Below are positions 63,701-64,000 of a stretch of 64,000 nt of DNA, in pieces (position 1 is the stretch's first letter; the number at the start of each line of letters is the position of its first letter). Both the position numbers and the translations under genes were made by a program. Source of the DNA: Diploscapter coronatus (taxonomy: Eukaryota > Nematoda > Chromadorea > Rhabditida > Rhabditidae); NCBI GenBank assembly GCA_964036155.1, contig OZ038423.1:58357249-58421248 (forward strand). The letters run 5' to 3'. The notes below the pieces were generated by a model. That model saw nothing but the letters and a program-made list of their open reading frames with translations, searched no databases and was not told the origin of the DNA.

Positions 63701-64000
63701 AAGACGAGGATAAAATGGCGGCGATCAAATTGGGTCTGTTTGGGGAGAAAACAAGGAGTCAATTTACTTGGTAAATTGAAAAATCTAAAAATTTAAAATA
63801 ACTTAATGAAATTTATGAGAAATACAAATTTTTAAAGGATCAAAATATCAAAATTTCGAAGCAAAAGATAAAACTCTTAAAAGATGGAGTTTTTAAAATT
63901 TGTTTAAACTCAGGTACCCCGACAGCGTTTTGGCGAAACGATTCAACGTGCCGAATCCCTACCCGGCTGGTGGTTTGGTCGGCTGCCCCGCACTGCAAAA
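60713..64000 (+). CDS. gpatch-1: GPATCH1, G-patch spliceosomal protein (3' end outside window)
   Basis: A spliceosome-associated G-patch protein thought to activate a DEAH helicase. The model starts at the second ATG after the acceptor, since the first (ATGGAAAGATGA) stops at once. The N-terminus reads YGTEFEELEDPT, then [40 protein letters not shown] and VPQEYKSSKDQKFDGELRSR, which fit the conserved DUF1604 region of this family. The G-patch follows at about 61600-61910 (IGYRMLRSMGWREGRGVG). Further on are KFYLPPKLPPNFKPEH, LLGEDRIVMAEALAKQQRQG and FPNEPMKQQRFKEFLHYLKR with GLPYPKPTDMTVWEWEAEKK. At least two introns begin GTTGG (after 61182 and 61906). The last visible exon ends in mid-frame at the window edge. 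Confidence 0.93.

Overview
This is animal nuclear DNA, most likely from a nematode. The evidence is compact multi-exon genes with many 43-100 bp introns, T-rich acceptors usually ending TTTCAG or TTTTAG, several start codons a few bases after an acceptor (as expected for spliced-leader trans-splicing), and closely spaced genes. Species cannot be fixed from the window. Gene models were joined by eye from splice sites and reading frame, so most spans are exon 1 to stop with introns inside; exon ends are good to a few bases only where stated.

Layout. 1-8.3 kb is mostly repeat-bearing intergenic DNA with one tiny two-exon gene (3958-4345). 8.4-12.5 kb is a minus-strand cluster: two LRAT-domain (NlpC/P60-type) proteins in tandem and an intronless beta-trefoil (fascin-like) protein. 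This block sits between two inverted copies of a ~600 bp repeat (1590-2187 and 14167-14792). 14.9-17.2 kb holds two small unrecognised minus-strand genes.

19-35 kb is a ~40-exon minus-strand gene for the sodium leak channel NALCN (nematode NCA type, EEKE selectivity filter). Its 3' end is interlocked with a plus-strand multi-pass membrane protein gene (18587-20455). Divergent from NALCN is an SREBP (SBP-1) gene at 38.1-43.5 kb, complete with bHLH-zip, two membrane segments and C-terminal regulatory domain. 43.5-50 kb has no supported gene and is pyrimidine-rich on the plus strand.

50-64 kb is gene-dense: a GILT thiol reductase; a minus-strand tectonic (ciliary transition zone) gene with an RFX/X-box site 55 bp before its ATG; then four plus-strand housekeeping genes in a row, SNF5/SMARCB1, Y14/RBM8A, mitochondrial peroxiredoxin and GPATCH1 (cut by the window end). 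These four act in chromatin remodelling, exon-junction marking, mitochondrial peroxide removal and splicing; their spacing (360-810 bp) would suit an operon-like arrangement.

The most unusual signals are in splicing: at least eight introns begin GTTGG instead of GTAAG/GTGAG, two begin GC, and several acceptors have A or G before the final AG. No single undescribed 'system' stands out; the splice-site dialect, the interlocked NALCN locus and the repeat-flanked LRAT/trefoil block are the best leads.
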